Assembly (NCBI RefSeq): GCF_017832975.1
Contig: NZ_JAFIBI010000001.1
Coordinates: 1,674,001-1,738,000, forward strand
DNA from: Arthrobacter sp. PvP023
GTDB taxonomy: Bacteria; Actinomycetota; Actinomycetes; Actinomycetales; Micrococcaceae
Length of the DNA stretch: 64,000 bases
Reading direction: 5' to 3'
Shown: piece by piece, positions 35,237-43,969 of the stretch
Numbering within the stretch: the first letter of the stretch is position 1
Layout: every line of letters starts with the position of its first letter
Notes under the pieces: generated by a model
Databases searched by the model: none
What the model saw: the letters and a program-made list of their open reading frames with translations, nothing else
What the model was told of the DNA's origin: nothing
Program-made: the position numbers and the translations under genes

Positions 35237-36547
35237 TTGCTTAGCGCATTTGGCCGGGCCTTTCGCACGCCTGATCTGCGACGCAAGTTGTTGTTCACGC
35301 TGGGAATCATCACAATCTTCCGCTTGGGTGCCTTCATCCCCTCGCCTGGTGTGAGCTACCAGAATGTCCAGCAATGCTTGCAGAACGGTCAGACCTCGGG
35401 CGGGATCTACCAGCTCGTCAACCTGTTCAGTGGCGGTGCATTGCTGCAGGTGTCCATCTTCGCGCTGGGCATCATGCCGTACATCACGGCCAGCATTATT
35501 GTGCAGCTGCTCCGGGTGGTCATTCCCCGGTTCCAGCAGCTCTATGAAGAAGGCGCATCGGGGCAGTCCAAGCTGACCCAGTACACGCGGTACCTGACAA
35601 TTGCCCTGGGGCTGCTGAACGCCACGACGCTGGTGTCGCTGGCGCGTTCCGGCCAGTTGCTGCCCAACTGCCAGCTGGACATCATCCCCGACGCGAGCGT
35701 CATCACCACGATCCTCATCATCATCACGCTGACGGCCGGTACCGGCTTGATCATGTGGATGGGCGAGCTCGTGACGGAGAAGGGCGTGGGCAACGGCATG
35801 TCGCTGCTCATCTTCACCTCCATCGCAGCCGGCTTCCCGACCTCCCTGGGTGCCATCTGGAAGGCCCAGGGCCCTGGCACCTTCTTCATGGTCCTGGTGA
35901 TCGGCCTGCTCACCGTCGCCCTTGTGGTCTTCGTGGAGCAGTCCCAGCGCAGGATTCCCGTGCAGTACGCCAAGCGCATGATCGGGCGGCGGACCGTGGG
36001 AGGCACCAGCACGTACATTCCCATCAAGGTGAACATGGCCGGCGTCGTGCCCGTCATCTTCGCGTCCTCGATGCTGTACCTGCCGGGCCTGATCTCGCAG
36101 TTCAACCAGCCCAAGCAGGGCGAAGCGATGCAGCCCTGGGTTGAGTGGATCAACAACAACCTCACGAAGGGTGACCACCCTATCTACATGGCGCTTTATT
36201 TCGCCATGATCGTCTTCTTTACCTACTTCTATGTCGCAATCACTTTCAATCCTGAAGAGGTTTCCGACAACATGAAGAAGTACGGCGGCTTCATCCCGGG
36301 CATCCGGGCCGGCAAGCCGACGGCGGACTATCTGCAGTACGTCCTTTCCAGGATCACCCTGCCCGGCGCCCTCTACCTGGGCTTCGTGGCATTGATCCCG
36401 CTGGTCGCCCTGGTCCTGATCAATGCCAACCAGAACTTCCCGTTTGGCGGCACCTCGATCCTGATCATGGTGGGCGTGGGCCTGGAAACGGTCAAGCAGA
36501 TTGACGCGCAGCTACAACAACGTCACTACGAAGGGCTTTTGCGATGA
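35237..36547 (+). CDS. secY: Protein translocase subunit SecY
   Basis: 436 residues with about ten membrane spans. LSAFGRAFRTPDLRRKLLFTLGIITIFRLGAFIPSPGV, the MPYITASIIVQLL span and the cytoplasmic loop FVEQSQRRIPVQYAKRMIGRR are diagnostic. SecY forms the protein-conducting channel with SecE and SecG. TTG start at 35237, with AGGAGGACGC upstream; no ATG lies near the family N-terminus. Its stop overlaps the adk ATG (ATGA). Confidence 0.97.
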   Translation: MLSAFGRAFRTPDLRRKLLFTLGIITIFRLGAFIPSPGVSYQNVQQCLQNGQTSGGIYQLVNLFSGGALLQVSIFALGIMPYITASIIVQLLRVVIPRFQQLYEEGASGQSKLTQYTRYLTIALGLLNATTLVSLARSGQLLPNCQLDIIPDASVITTILIIITLTAGTGLIMWMGELVTEKGVGNGMSLLIFTSIAAGFPTSLGAIWKAQGPGTFFMVLVIGLLTVALVVFVEQSQRRIPVQYAKRMIGRRTVGGTSTYIPIKVNMAGVVPVIFASSMLYLPGLISQFNQPKQGEAMQPWVEWINNNLTKGDHPIYMALYFAMIVFFTYFYVAITFNPEEVSDNMKKYGGFIPGIRAGKPTADYLQYVLSRITLPGALYLGFVALIPLVALVLINANQNFPFGGTSILIMVGVGLETVKQIDAQLQQRHYEGLLR

Positions 36548-37122
36548 CGAGAATGTTGATTATCGGACCTCCCGGGTCCGGCAAGGGAACGCAGGCGGAT
36601 CGGATCTCCGAGCGCCTCGGCGTCGTTGCGATCTCAACCGGCGATATCTTCCGCGCCAACGTCAAGGGTGAGACGCCGCTGGGCGTCGAAGCCAAGAAGT
36701 ACATGGACGCCGGCGATTTCGTGCCGGACAGCGTCACCAACAAGATGGTGCGCGACCGCCTGAGCGAGGACGACGTCGAAAACGGCTTCCTCCTGGACGG
36801 CTACCCCCGCACCACCGCTCAGGTGGACTACCTCGATGAGATCCTTGCCAACGGTGAGCAGAAGCTGGACGTCGTCCTGCAGCTGACCGCCGATGACGAG
36901 GAACTGGTCACGCGCCTCCTGGGCCGTGCCAAGGAAACCGGCCGCAGCGACGACAACGAAGCCGTCATCCGCCACCGGCTGGACCTCTACCACGAGCAGA
37001 CCGAGGCCGTTGTGGCCAAGTATGCCGAGCGCGGCATCCTGACCCAGGTTGACGGCATCGGCGGCATCGACGAGGTCACTGACCGCGTGATGCAGGCGAT
37101 CAAGGCAGCGCAGGCAGCCTGA
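36544..37122 (+). CDS. adk: Adenylate kinase
   Basis: 192 residues. The P-loop IIGPPGSGKGTQ (about 7-16), the NMP-binding segment STGDIFRANV, the DGYPRTTAQ motif and the arginine-rich lid (LLGRAKETGRSDDNEAVIRHRLDLY) are present. The lid is of the short, non-zinc type. It interconverts ATP, AMP and ADP. The start overlaps secY by four bases, so expression is coupled. Confidence 0.97.
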   Translation: MTRMLIIGPPGSGKGTQADRISERLGVVAISTGDIFRANVKGETPLGVEAKKYMDAGDFVPDSVTNKMVRDRLSEDDVENGFLLDGYPRTTAQVDYLDEILANGEQKLDVVLQLTADDEELVTRLLGRAKETGRSDDNEAVIRHRLDLYHEQTEAVVAKYAERGILTQVDGIGGIDEVTDRVMQAIKAAQAA

Positions 37123-37176
37123 TCCAGGATTAGCCGAGCACCGAGGCCGCCGGACCCGGTTTGACTCCAGTGCCAA

Positions 37177-37220
37177 AAAGGGCGCGTCCCGTACCTTCGT
37201 GTACGGGACGCGCCCTTTCT
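37177..37220 (+). terminator. Strong intrinsic terminator after adk
   Basis: AAAGGGCGCGTCCCGTAC (37177-37194) pairs perfectly over 18 bp with 37201-37218, loop CTTCGT. The complementary A and T ends suggest it can act on both strands. Confidence 0.9.
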
Positions 37221-37362
37221 TGTGCCGGGTGCCGCTGCCCAGGCGTTTGCCGACCACGGCGGGCGGCACTCCCTGTCCCCAGCAGCTTCGCAGGTGCGGG
37301 AGAATGGATCAGAGACCTGGGATGAAAGCATCCCGCCCGCGAGACGAAGCACTGAGGTATAC

Positions 37363-38190
37363 ATGGCATTCGGACAGCCCCGGATTGAATACAAGACCAA
37401 CGCCCAAATGCGCATCATGCATGAGGCCGGCCTGGTCCTGAGCCGCGCCCTGGATGCTGCGGTGGCGGCCGCCGTACCCGGCGCCACCACGGCGCAGCTG
37501 GACGCCGTTTTCCGCGCAGTCCTGGACGAGGCAGGCGCCAAGTCCAACTTCCTCGGGTACCACGGGTTCCCGGCCACCATCTGCACCTCGGTCAACGAGG
37601 AAGTGGTCCACGGGATCCCGGGCGCCCGCGTCCTGAACGACGGCGACATCATCTCGATCGACGGCGGCGCCATTGTTGACGGCTGGCACTCCGACTCCGC
37701 CCGCACCGTGATTGTGGGCACCCCCGACCCCGAAGACGTCCGGTTGTCCGAAGTCACCGAAGAGGCCATGTGGCGCGGCATCGCGACGCTGGCCACCGGA
37801 AAATTCGTCGGCGACATCGGCTGCGCCGTGGACGATTACGTGTCCTCCGTCCCGGGCAAGCCGCTGGGCATCCTGGAAGATTACGTGGGCCACGGCATTG
37901 GCTCCGAAATGCACATGGCACCGGATGTGCTGAACTACCGGACCAGCCACCGCGGCCCCAAGATCCGCCCGGGACTGTGCCTGGCCATTGAGCCCATGCT
38001 GGTCCGTGGCAGCATTGACACGGCCGTGCTCGAGGACGAATGGACCGTGGTGACCACCGACGGCAAGCGGTCGTGCCAGTGGGAACACTCGGTCGCCGTC
38101 CATGAAAAGGGCATCTGGGTTCTCTCCGCGCCCGACGGCGGTGCGGAGCGTCTTGCGCCGCTGGGCGTGGTCCCCGTTCCGATTCCGTAG
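37363..38190 (+). CDS. map: Methionine aminopeptidase type I
   Basis: 275 residues. The pita-bread fold metal ligands can be read: the His of YHGFPATICTSVNEEVVHGIP, Asp in SIDGGAIVDGWHSDSARTV (two Asp), His in GHGIGSEMH, Glu in LAIEPMLV and Glu in WEHSVAVHE. It removes the initiator methionine from nascent chains. ATG at 37363 was chosen for the GAGGT ribosome site and the family N-terminus (FGQPRIEYKTNAQMRIMHEAGLV). It has its own 140-base upstream region after the adk terminator, so it is transcribed separately; no convincing -35/-10 was found there. Confidence 0.96.
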   Translation: MAFGQPRIEYKTNAQMRIMHEAGLVLSRALDAAVAAAVPGATTAQLDAVFRAVLDEAGAKSNFLGYHGFPATICTSVNEEVVHGIPGARVLNDGDIISIDGGAIVDGWHSDSARTVIVGTPDPEDVRLSEVTEEAMWRGIATLATGKFVGDIGCAVDDYVSSVPGKPLGILEDYVGHGIGSEMHMAPDVLNYRTSHRGPKIRPGLCLAIEPMLVRGSIDTAVLEDEWTVVTTDGKRSCQWEHSVAVHEKGIWVLSAPDGGAERLAPLGVVPVPIP

Positions 38191-38221
38191 GCTTCGACGC
38201 GTAAAATCCCTGACGACGCAG

Positions 38222-38265
38222 AAAATCCCTGGCGCCCCCGGAATTCCGGGTGCGCCAGGGATTTT
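38222..38265. terminator. Bidirectional terminator between map and the sugar ABC operon
   Basis: AAAATCCCTGGCGC (38222-38235) and GCGCCAGGGATTTT (38252-38265) enclose a second small palindrome (CCCGGAATTCCGGG). The A run on one side and T run on the other let it serve both convergent units. A partial copy of the left arm (AAAATCCCTGA, from 38202) lies just before it. Confidence 0.85.
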
Positions 38266-38303
38266 GCGTATCGCGGGGCCTTTTGCGTGTCGAGACCCAA
38301 GCC

Positions 38304-39650
38304 TCAGCTCTTGAGCTTGGGCTTGACGTCCTTCGTGTAGATGCCCTCCAGCGTGGACTTCAGCGCGGTCATGGTGGCCTTCACATCGCCCTGCTGGGTG
38401 AGGATCTTCGCCGCTGCCTTGGCCATCTCCTGGTCCGCGCCGGGCAGGAACACGCGGGCGTTGTCCTGGACCCGGGTTACCGCGAGCTGGTCCATCGCCG
38501 TCTTGATCTGCGGTGTCTTGGCCAGCACCGACGTCATGTCGGCCGAAACGCGGGTAGGCATGTAGCCGGTTGCCGCGGAGAACTCTGCGGTGCTTTCCGG
38601 TTCGGTCATGAACTTCAGGAAGGTGCCGGCAGCCAGCTGTACTTCCTTGCTCACGCCGCTGGGAATGCCCAGGCCGGCACCGCCGGTGGGGCATACGCCG
38701 CTTTCCACCTTGGGGCCGCCCGGCAGGAAGCCCACGCCCACGTTGAACTTGGCGGACTTCAGCACACCGAGCAGAGACCCGGTGGACGAGATGGTGGAGG
38801 ACGTGATGCCGGCTGCGAAGTCGTCAGCTGCCTCCTTGGAGGAAACACCCGCCCAGCCGTCCTTGTAGATGGAGTCCTGGGCCCACTGCAGTGCTTCCAC
38901 GGATTCCGCCGAGTCGCAGTTGATGGTCCACTCGTTGGACCAGCTGCCGCCCCAGCCCCAGAGGTTGTTCTGGAGGGTCCAGCCCGCGTAGCCGGCCAAT
39001 GCCGGGTAAATGTAGGCGTACTGGGCGCCGGAGCTTGCCTTCAGCTTGGGCGCCCATTCGGCGAATTCCTGCCAGGTCTTCGGTGCCCGGTCCGGAAGCC
39101 CGGCAGCCTTGAAGTGGTCCTTGTTGTAGTAGAAGAGCGGCGTGGACCGGCCGTAGGGGAGGGCCCACTGCTTGTCGTCGTACTGGTAGTCGGCCACGAG
39201 GGACTTCTGGAAGTCGTCCACCTTGATATCCAGCTGTTTCACCAGTCCGTCCAGCGGAATGATGTTGCCGTTGGTGAAGTAGCGGAACCACCAGACATCG
39301 GAGAGCACCACAACGCCCGGCAGGGCCTCCTTGGCCGCCTGCGAGGTCTGGAACTTCTGGGCAATCTCCTCATAGTTGGCGCCCGCGGTGACCAGGTTCA
39401 CCTTGATGTCAGGGAACTTGGCGTGGAACTTGGCAATGATGGATTTTTCCACGTCCTGGGACTTGCCCGGATGGCTGGTCCAGAAGTCGATGGAGGCGGC
39501 AGGCTTGACGCCGCTGAAGTCGATCTCGGCGGCTTCGCTCGCAGGCGTTGTTCCGCCGGTGGACGGGCCGCCGCACGCTGCCAGCGCAGCGGCACCGGCT
39601 CCTGCGCCGGCAAGCCCCAGGAAATGCCTGCGGTCAAGATTCATACCCAT
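38304..39650 (-). CDS. Sugar ABC transporter solute-binding lipoprotein
   Basis: 448 residues of the extracellular solute-binding protein family 1. It begins with a signal peptide bearing a twin-arginine pair (NLDRRHFLGLAGAGAGAAALAAC) and a lipobox LAAC, so it is a membrane-anchored lipoprotein. The mature part has the typical ASIDFWTSHPGKSQDVEKSIIAKFHAKFPDIKVNLV opening and the LPGVVVLSDVWWFRYFTNGNI segment. Ligand is unknown; glycerol-3-phosphate- or oligosaccharide-type binding proteins look like this. ATG at 39650 follows GAGGATCCACA; a second ATG two codons later is possible. It is last in the operon, 95 bases after the permease. Confidence 0.92.
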   Translation of the reverse strand: MGMNLDRRHFLGLAGAGAGAAALAACGGPSTGGTTPASEAAEIDFSGVKPAASIDFWTSHPGKSQDVEKSIIAKFHAKFPDIKVNLVTAGANYEEIAQKFQTSQAAKEALPGVVVLSDVWWFRYFTNGNIIPLDGLVKQLDIKVDDFQKSLVADYQYDDKQWALPYGRSTPLFYYNKDHFKAAGLPDRAPKTWQEFAEWAPKLKASSGAQYAYIYPALAGYAGWTLQNNLWGWGGSWSNEWTINCDSAESVEALQWAQDSIYKDGWAGVSSKEAADDFAAGITSSTISSTGSLLGVLKSAKFNVGVGFLPGGPKVESGVCPTGGAGLGIPSGVSKEVQLAAGTFLKFMTEPESTAEFSAATGYMPTRVSADMTSVLAKTPQIKTAMDQLAVTRVQDNARVFLPGADQEMAKAAAKILTQQGDVKATMTALKSTLEGIYTKDVKPKLKS

Positions 39651-39745
39651 TGTGGATCCTCTCAAAGGTGATTGCTCGTGCTGACTCGTTGTACGGGTTG
39701 GGTGAGGGGTGGATAGCTGTGGTGCACAGGCCAGGTAACGCGGCG

Positions 39746-40600
39746 CTAGCCGGTGACGCTGCCCTGGGTGAGGCCGGCCACGATGTAGCGCTGGAGTGCT
39801 GCGAACACCACCAGGATGGGGACGATCACCAGCACGGCACCGGCCATGAGGATGCCCCAGCCGGACCCGTTCCCTTCGGAGTTCTGCAGCAGGGTAAGGC
39901 CGACGGGAAGGGTCATGGTTTCGGGGCGGTCCGTGATGATGAGCGGCCAGATGTAGTCGTTCCACTCGCTGACCACGGTGACGAGGGCAACAGTGGCGAT
40001 CGAGGGAACCGACACCGGGACCACGATCCGCCAGAGCCTGCGCCAGTGGCCGGCGCCGTCGATCTCGGCTGATTCAAGGATGGAGGCCGGTAGCGTCATG
40101 AAGTGCTGCCGGAGCAGGAAGGTGCCGAAGGCGGTGCCGAGCCCGGGCAGGATGATGCCCCAGAGGGTGTTCTTGCCGCCCATCCCGGCGATGAGGATGT
40201 AGTTGGGCAGGATGGACACCTGCGGCGGAACCATCAGGGCGACGAGGATCAGCACGAAGATGGCGTTCTTGAACGGGAAGCGCACAAAGACCAGGGCGTA
40301 GGCGGTGAGGATGGCCAGCAGCACTTTGACGGTGGCGCCCACCAGCGTGACGATGGTGCTGTTCAGGAAGAACTGCGCGAAGGGCACCGTGGTCATGGCG
40401 ATGTTGTAGTTCTCCAGGTTCACGCTCTCCGGGAGGATCTTCAGATCCATGGTGATGATCTCGCCGGGCTGCTTGAACGAGCTCAGGATCATCCAGAGCA
40501 AAGGGAGGAACACCACCAGGGTGGCCAGGATCAGCGGAACGTAGCCGCCGGCGATGGTCTGGACAATGTTGGCGCGGGAGAGTGGCCGGTGCGTGCTCAT
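39746..40600 (-). CDS. Sugar ABC transporter permease, MalG/UgpE type
   Basis: 284 residues with six predicted membrane spans. The EAA loop is LESAEIDGAGHWRRLWRIVVPVSVP, and the C-terminus AALQRYIVAGLTQGSVTG is characteristic of MalG-type subunits. It forms the transmembrane channel with the upstream-encoded permease. The ATG at 40600 overlaps the stop of the preceding permease gene in ATGA, so the two are translated together. Confidence 0.93.
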   Translation of the reverse strand: MSTHRPLSRANIVQTIAGGYVPLILATLVVFLPLLWMILSSFKQPGEIITMDLKILPESVNLENYNIAMTTVPFAQFFLNSTIVTLVGATVKVLLAILTAYALVFVRFPFKNAIFVLILVALMVPPQVSILPNYILIAGMGGKNTLWGIILPGLGTAFGTFLLRQHFMTLPASILESAEIDGAGHWRRLWRIVVPVSVPSIATVALVTVVSEWNDYIWPLIITDRPETMTLPVGLTLLQNSEGNGSGWGILMAGAVLVIVPILVVFAALQRYIVAGLTQGSVTG

Positions 40601-41547
40601 GAGTAGTGCACCTTCCGTTCGACGAACCGCAGCTGCAGCACGGTGATGATAAGCAGGATGGCGAAGAGCACCACCGAGATGGACGCCGAGTACCCGGCCC
40701 GGTTGAAGGCACCGAATGCCTGGAGGTAGGCCTCGTAGATCAGCGTGCTGGTGCCGTTGCCCAGGGGCGTCATGATCCTGATCAGGTCGAACGCCTGCAG
40801 CGAGCTGAGCATGGTGGTGATGAGCAGGAAGAAGGTGGTGGGGGAGAGCAGCGGGACGGACATGCTCAGGAAGCGCCGGAACCCGTTGGCGCCGTCCAGG
40901 GAAGCGGCCTCCATGACGTCCTGCGGGAGCGACTGCAGCCCCGCGAGGTACACCACCGCGCAGTACCCCAGGTTCTTCCAGACGTACACGATGATCACCA
41001 TGACCAGCGAGAGCTGTGGATCGTTGATCCATTGCGGGCTCTGCTGGCCCAGACCGCGGAGGACCCAGGCGAGGACACCGTAGCCGGGATCAAAGATGAA
41101 CAACCAGACCAGGCCCACGCCGACGCCGCTGAGCACGTAGGGGGCGAAAACCGCGGAACGGGCAAACGTGGTGCCGCGGACCTTGGAGTTCAGTGCGAGT
41201 GCGATCAGCAGGCCCAGCACCATGGAGCCGCCAACGGTGACGAGGGTGAAGATGGCTGTGGTGCCGAGCACCTTGGCGGCATCGGAACTGGTGAAGAACG
41301 TGACGTAGTTGTCCAGTCCCACCACGGTGGCGGACGCCGATCCCAGCGTCCAGTCAAGGGTGGAGTAGTAAATGTTGTTGATGAGCGGGAGGTACGTGAA
41401 GACCCCGATCAGCACCAGGTTGGGCAGTGCGAGGGCCAGGAACACGAAGAAGTCCCGGCGGGTCCGGCCGGACCATTTGGGCCGGCGCCGAAGGGCCGGA
41501 CCGGCTTCCGCGACGGCGGGTGGCCTGTCGGTCAGTTGTCTTGTCAT
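40597..41547 (-). CDS. Sugar ABC transporter permease, MalF/UgpA type
   Basis: 316 residues with about six spans after a basic N-terminus (PKWSGRTRRDFFVFLALALPNLVLIGVFTYLPL). The EAA loop reads MEAASLDGANGFRRFLSMSVPLLSP. First gene of the operon. ATG at 41547 was preferred to an upstream ATG because the family N-terminus begins shortly after it; the ribosome site (AGAGACCGA) is weak. A 19-base inverted repeat lies 20 bases upstream. No ATP-binding subunit gene is present in the operon, so a shared MsiK/MalK-like ATPase from elsewhere is expected. Confidence 0.93.
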   Translation of the reverse strand: MTRQLTDRPPAVAEAGPALRRRPKWSGRTRRDFFVFLALALPNLVLIGVFTYLPLINNIYYSTLDWTLGSASATVVGLDNYVTFFTSSDAAKVLGTTAIFTLVTVGGSMVLGLLIALALNSKVRGTTFARSAVFAPYVLSGVGVGLVWLFIFDPGYGVLAWVLRGLGQQSPQWINDPQLSLVMVIIVYVWKNLGYCAVVYLAGLQSLPQDVMEAASLDGANGFRRFLSMSVPLLSPTTFFLLITTMLSSLQAFDLIRIMTPLGNGTSTLIYEAYLQAFGAFNRAGYSASISVVLFAILLIITVLQLRFVERKVHYS

Positions 41548-41566
41548 TCGGTCTCTAACGAATCCG

Positions 41567-41585
41567 GGCCTGCGTACTGCAGGCC
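41567..41585. promoter_or_regulatory. Inverted repeat upstream of the sugar ABC operon
   Basis: GGCCTGC and GCAGGCC separated by GTACT, 20 bases before the permease ATG. It could be an operator or a leader hairpin. A second short palindrome, CGTTAACG, lies at 41684-41691. Confidence 0.35.
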
Positions 41586-41805
41586 AGTGGGCGTGGGGAT
41601 CTAGCTTCACTTCACCACATGGTTGGTGGGCAGAATCCCGCACAAGCCCTCGTCAGAGGATTGTTAGTCAAGGCTTCCTTGCCCGTTAACGCCGTGTTGC
41701 TTGCAGTATTACATAACGTTTGTTTTGCCAGCCGGAGTTGGCCCCGCGGGTCGCGGAATGCCCGGGAGCGTACCCTCAGTTTTGCGCGAGGCGCACAATG
41801 GAGCC

Positions 41806-42807
41806 ATGGGAGCGATCACCGACGTCACCGGAATCCGGGTGGGCCAAACGCAACGAGCCGGATCTGTCCAAGGGCCCGACGGCGAGGAGTCAGACAGCGG
41901 CTGGCTCACCGGCGTGACCGTGGTACTTCCGCCGCCCGGCACGATTGGTTCCGTTGACGTCCGCGGCGGTGGCCCGGCCACCCATGAAACGGATTCCCTG
42001 GATCCCGCCACGCTTTCCCAGCGGGTGGACGCCGTGGTGCTCACCGGCGGGAGTGCCTTCGGCCTGGTGGCCGCTCACGGCGCCAAGCGCTGGTGCGAGG
42101 AAAACGGCCGGGGATTCGCCGTGCCCGGGGGACTGGTGCCGATCGTTCCGGCCGCCGCCATCTTCGACCTGGGCCGCGGCGGCGACTTCTCCGCCCGTCC
42201 CGACGAGGAGATGGGCTACGCGGCAACTGCCGCCGCTGCCGCCCAAACGGAAGGGCACGACGTCGAACGCGGCAACGTGGGAGCCGGCACCGGAGCCGTC
42301 CTCGGAAGAGGGGCGTATAAAGGCGGAGTCGGCACAGCCTCCATCACCCTCGAGAACGGGGTTGTGATTGGAGCCCTGGCGGTCGTGAATGCGGTGGGGA
42401 TGCCTTTCGGCACGTCGCCGAAGCGGGCGGAGCCCGGGCCCGGCCGGAATGCCCAGCCGCCGCCCCTCAACACCACCCTCGTCGTCGTCGCCACCAACGC
42501 TGTCCTGAACAAGGTGGAGTGCAAGCGAACCGCTTCGGCCTGCCATGCGGGGCTGGCCCGTGCGCTGAATCCGTCCCACACCCTGGCCGACGGCGACACC
42601 GTGTTCGCACTGGCGACGGGCGCCGTTGAACTTGACCGCAGTTCTGACACTGCCCGGCATTTCAGCCTCATCACGCTGCAGAGCGCGGCGGCCGACGTCG
42701 TGACTGAAGCCATCCTGGACGGCGTCTCCCGGGCCGAGGGCATCTCAACGCCGGCGGGGGTATTTGCTGCGTATGGCCCGGTGGTGCGCTACCATGGTCC
42801 GATTTAA
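41806..42807 (+). CDS. P1 family peptidase (S58, DmpA-like)
   Basis: 333 residues. ITDVTGIRVGQTQ at the N-terminus, GGGPATHETDSLDP, VVLTGGSAFGLVAAHGAKRWCEE, GNVGAGTGAVLGR and the predicted autoprocessing site LNTTLVVVATNA identify the P1/S58 N-terminal-nucleophile family. By family knowledge the chain cleaves itself before Thr223, which then acts as nucleophile, giving an aminopeptidase or amidase that acts on small peptides or amides. No signal peptide. ATG at 41806 begins at the family start; an upstream ATG would add 35 unrelated residues. It lies between the sugar ABC operon (divergent) and infA, whose -35 element overlaps its stop codon. Confidence 0.88.
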   Translation: MGAITDVTGIRVGQTQRAGSVQGPDGEESDSGWLTGVTVVLPPPGTIGSVDVRGGGPATHETDSLDPATLSQRVDAVVLTGGSAFGLVAAHGAKRWCEENGRGFAVPGGLVPIVPAAAIFDLGRGGDFSARPDEEMGYAATAAAAAQTEGHDVERGNVGAGTGAVLGRGAYKGGVGTASITLENGVVIGALAVVNAVGMPFGTSPKRAEPGPGRNAQPPPLNTTLVVVATNAVLNKVECKRTASACHAGLARALNPSHTLADGDTVFALATGAVELDRSSDTARHFSLITLQSAAADVVTEAILDGVSRAEGISTPAGVFAAYGPVVRYHGPI

Positions 42808-42832
42808 CATTCCCGCCGAGATGGCGTAGTGT
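42804..42832 (+). promoter_or_regulatory. Candidate infA operon promoter
   Basis: TTAACA (42804-42809, five of six matches to TTGACA) and TAGTGT (42827-42832) with a 17-base spacer. The -35 overlaps the TAA of the peptidase gene. It would produce a leader of about 120 bases before infA. Confidence 0.6.
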
Positions 42833-42960
42833 TGTCTGTTGGTTGTCTGCCCTGTTTGTGCCCTTTTGCGGTCATAAGGCAGAAGCCAATCAATCAAAAA
42901 CGTTCGCAGTCATGTCCGGTGCCAATCGGGAGGCTGTGACAACAACAGTTAGCGGAGGGT

Positions 42961-43182
42961 ATGGCCAAGAAGGACGGGGTCATTGAGATCGAGGGCGTTG
43001 TGACTGAGGCGCTGCCTAATGCGATGTTTCGCGTTGAGCTCACCAACAAGCACATCGTTCTGGCGCACATCTCTGGAAAAATGCGCCAGCACTACATCAG
43101 GATTCTCCCTGAGGACCGGGTAGTGGTGGAGCTGAGCCCGTACGACCTCACACGTGGTCGTATCGTCTACCGCTACAAGTAA
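42961..43182 (+). CDS. infA: Translation initiation factor IF-1
   Basis: 73 residues, standard length. [62 protein letters not shown] is the complete OB fold. IF-1 occupies the ribosomal A site during initiation. ATG preceded by AGCGGAGGGT. Usually infA follows map; here 4.8 kb of transport and peptidase genes separate them. Confidence 0.98.
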   Translation: MAKKDGVIEIEGVVTEALPNAMFRVELTNKHIVLAHISGKMRQHYIRILPEDRVVVELSPYDLTRGRIVYRYK

Positions 43183-43251
43183 ACACTGGGCGGCCAGAGC
43201 ATTAGCCGAAGGCCGGTCCAGCTGACCAACTGCAACACGCAAAGGAACGCC

Positions 43252-43365
43252 ATGAAGGTCAAGCCGAGCGTCAAGCAGATCTGCGAAAAGTGCAAAGTGA
43301 TCCGCCGTAATGGCCGGGTCATGGTGATCTGCGAGAACCCGCGCCACAAGCAGCGCCAGGGCTAA
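43252..43365 (+). CDS. rpmJ: 50S ribosomal protein L36 (zinc-binding type)
   Basis: 37 residues: [14 protein letters not shown] at the start and [13 protein letters not shown] at the end. Two Cys in CEKC, a third Cys and a His form the zinc ribbon, so this is the C+ zinc-containing form that zinc-responsive paralogues replace under starvation. The ATG follows GCAAAGGAACGCC. It lies in the expected place between infA and rpsM. Confidence 0.97.
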   Translation: MKVKPSVKQICEKCKVIRRNGRVMVICENPRHKQRQG

Positions 43366-43546
43366 TTTCCTTCACGGGAAACCCTGGGTTGCTAACCCAC
43401 GCAAGTAAATAAAGGCAGCACAAGCTGAACTGGGACATTAGCTCGACAGGGCCCGGACAGCTAACCCCCGGTCGGAGGCTGGGGCCGCACTGAAAGTGCG
43501 GGTGTACTGCCTACGACCTCCGGTTTATACAAGGAGTACCGCCACT
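43366..43546 (+). promoter_or_regulatory. Structured leader between rpmJ and rpsM
   Basis: A 181-base gap with at least three stems: TGGGTT/AACCCA (43385-43390 with 43394-43399), TTAGCT/AGCTAA (43438-43443 with 43459-43464) and CCGCACT/AGTGCGG (43485-43491 with 43495-43501). The last is enclosed by GGAGG...CCTCC, which could mask or expose downstream sequence. In E. coli the alpha operon is controlled by S4 binding ahead of rpsM; the equivalent here is only inferred. Confidence 0.5.
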
Positions 43547-43924
43547 ATGGCTCGTCTCGCTGGCGTAGACATTCCCCGCGAAAAGCGGTTGGAAATTGCG
43601 CTTACTTACATCTACGGCGTGGGCAAGACCCGTGCACACGAAACCCTGGCTGCTACCGGCATCAGCGCTGACGTTCGGGTCAAGGACCTGACCGATGCGC
43701 AGCTGGTTGAGCTGCGTGACTACATTGAAGGCAACTACAAGGTTGAGGGTGACCTTCGCCGCGAAGTAGCCGCTGATATCCGCCGCAAGGTTGAAATCGG
43801 CAGCTACGAAGGCCTGCGTCACCGCAAGGGCCTGCCCGTACGCGGTCAGCGTACGAAGACCAACGCTCGTACCCGCAAGGGTCCGAAGCGCACCGTCGCC
43901 GGCAAGAAGAAAGCCGGCCGCTAG
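43547..43924 (+). CDS. rpsM: 30S ribosomal protein S13
   Basis: 125 residues. [34 protein letters not shown], the [15 protein letters not shown] segment and the basic tail [33 protein letters not shown] are canonical. S13 contacts P-site tRNA and forms subunit bridges. ATG at 43547 after AAGGAGTACCGCCACT; an upstream in-frame start is rejected. First gene of the alpha operon. Confidence 0.98.
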   Translation: MARLAGVDIPREKRLEIALTYIYGVGKTRAHETLAATGISADVRVKDLTDAQLVELRDYIEGNYKVEGDLRREVAADIRRKVEIGSYEGLRHRKGLPVRGQRTKTNARTRKGPKRTVAGKKKAGR

Positions 43925-43969
43925 AAATAGCCGCTGACTTTCCCCCGATAACTTTCTGTAGGAGAAATA

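Noticed and set aside
38202..38265. Repeated AAAATCCCTG sequences as a CRISPR or mobile-element end
   Set aside because: The repeat is the arm of a bidirectional terminator plus a partial copy; no regular spacers, transposase or target duplication.
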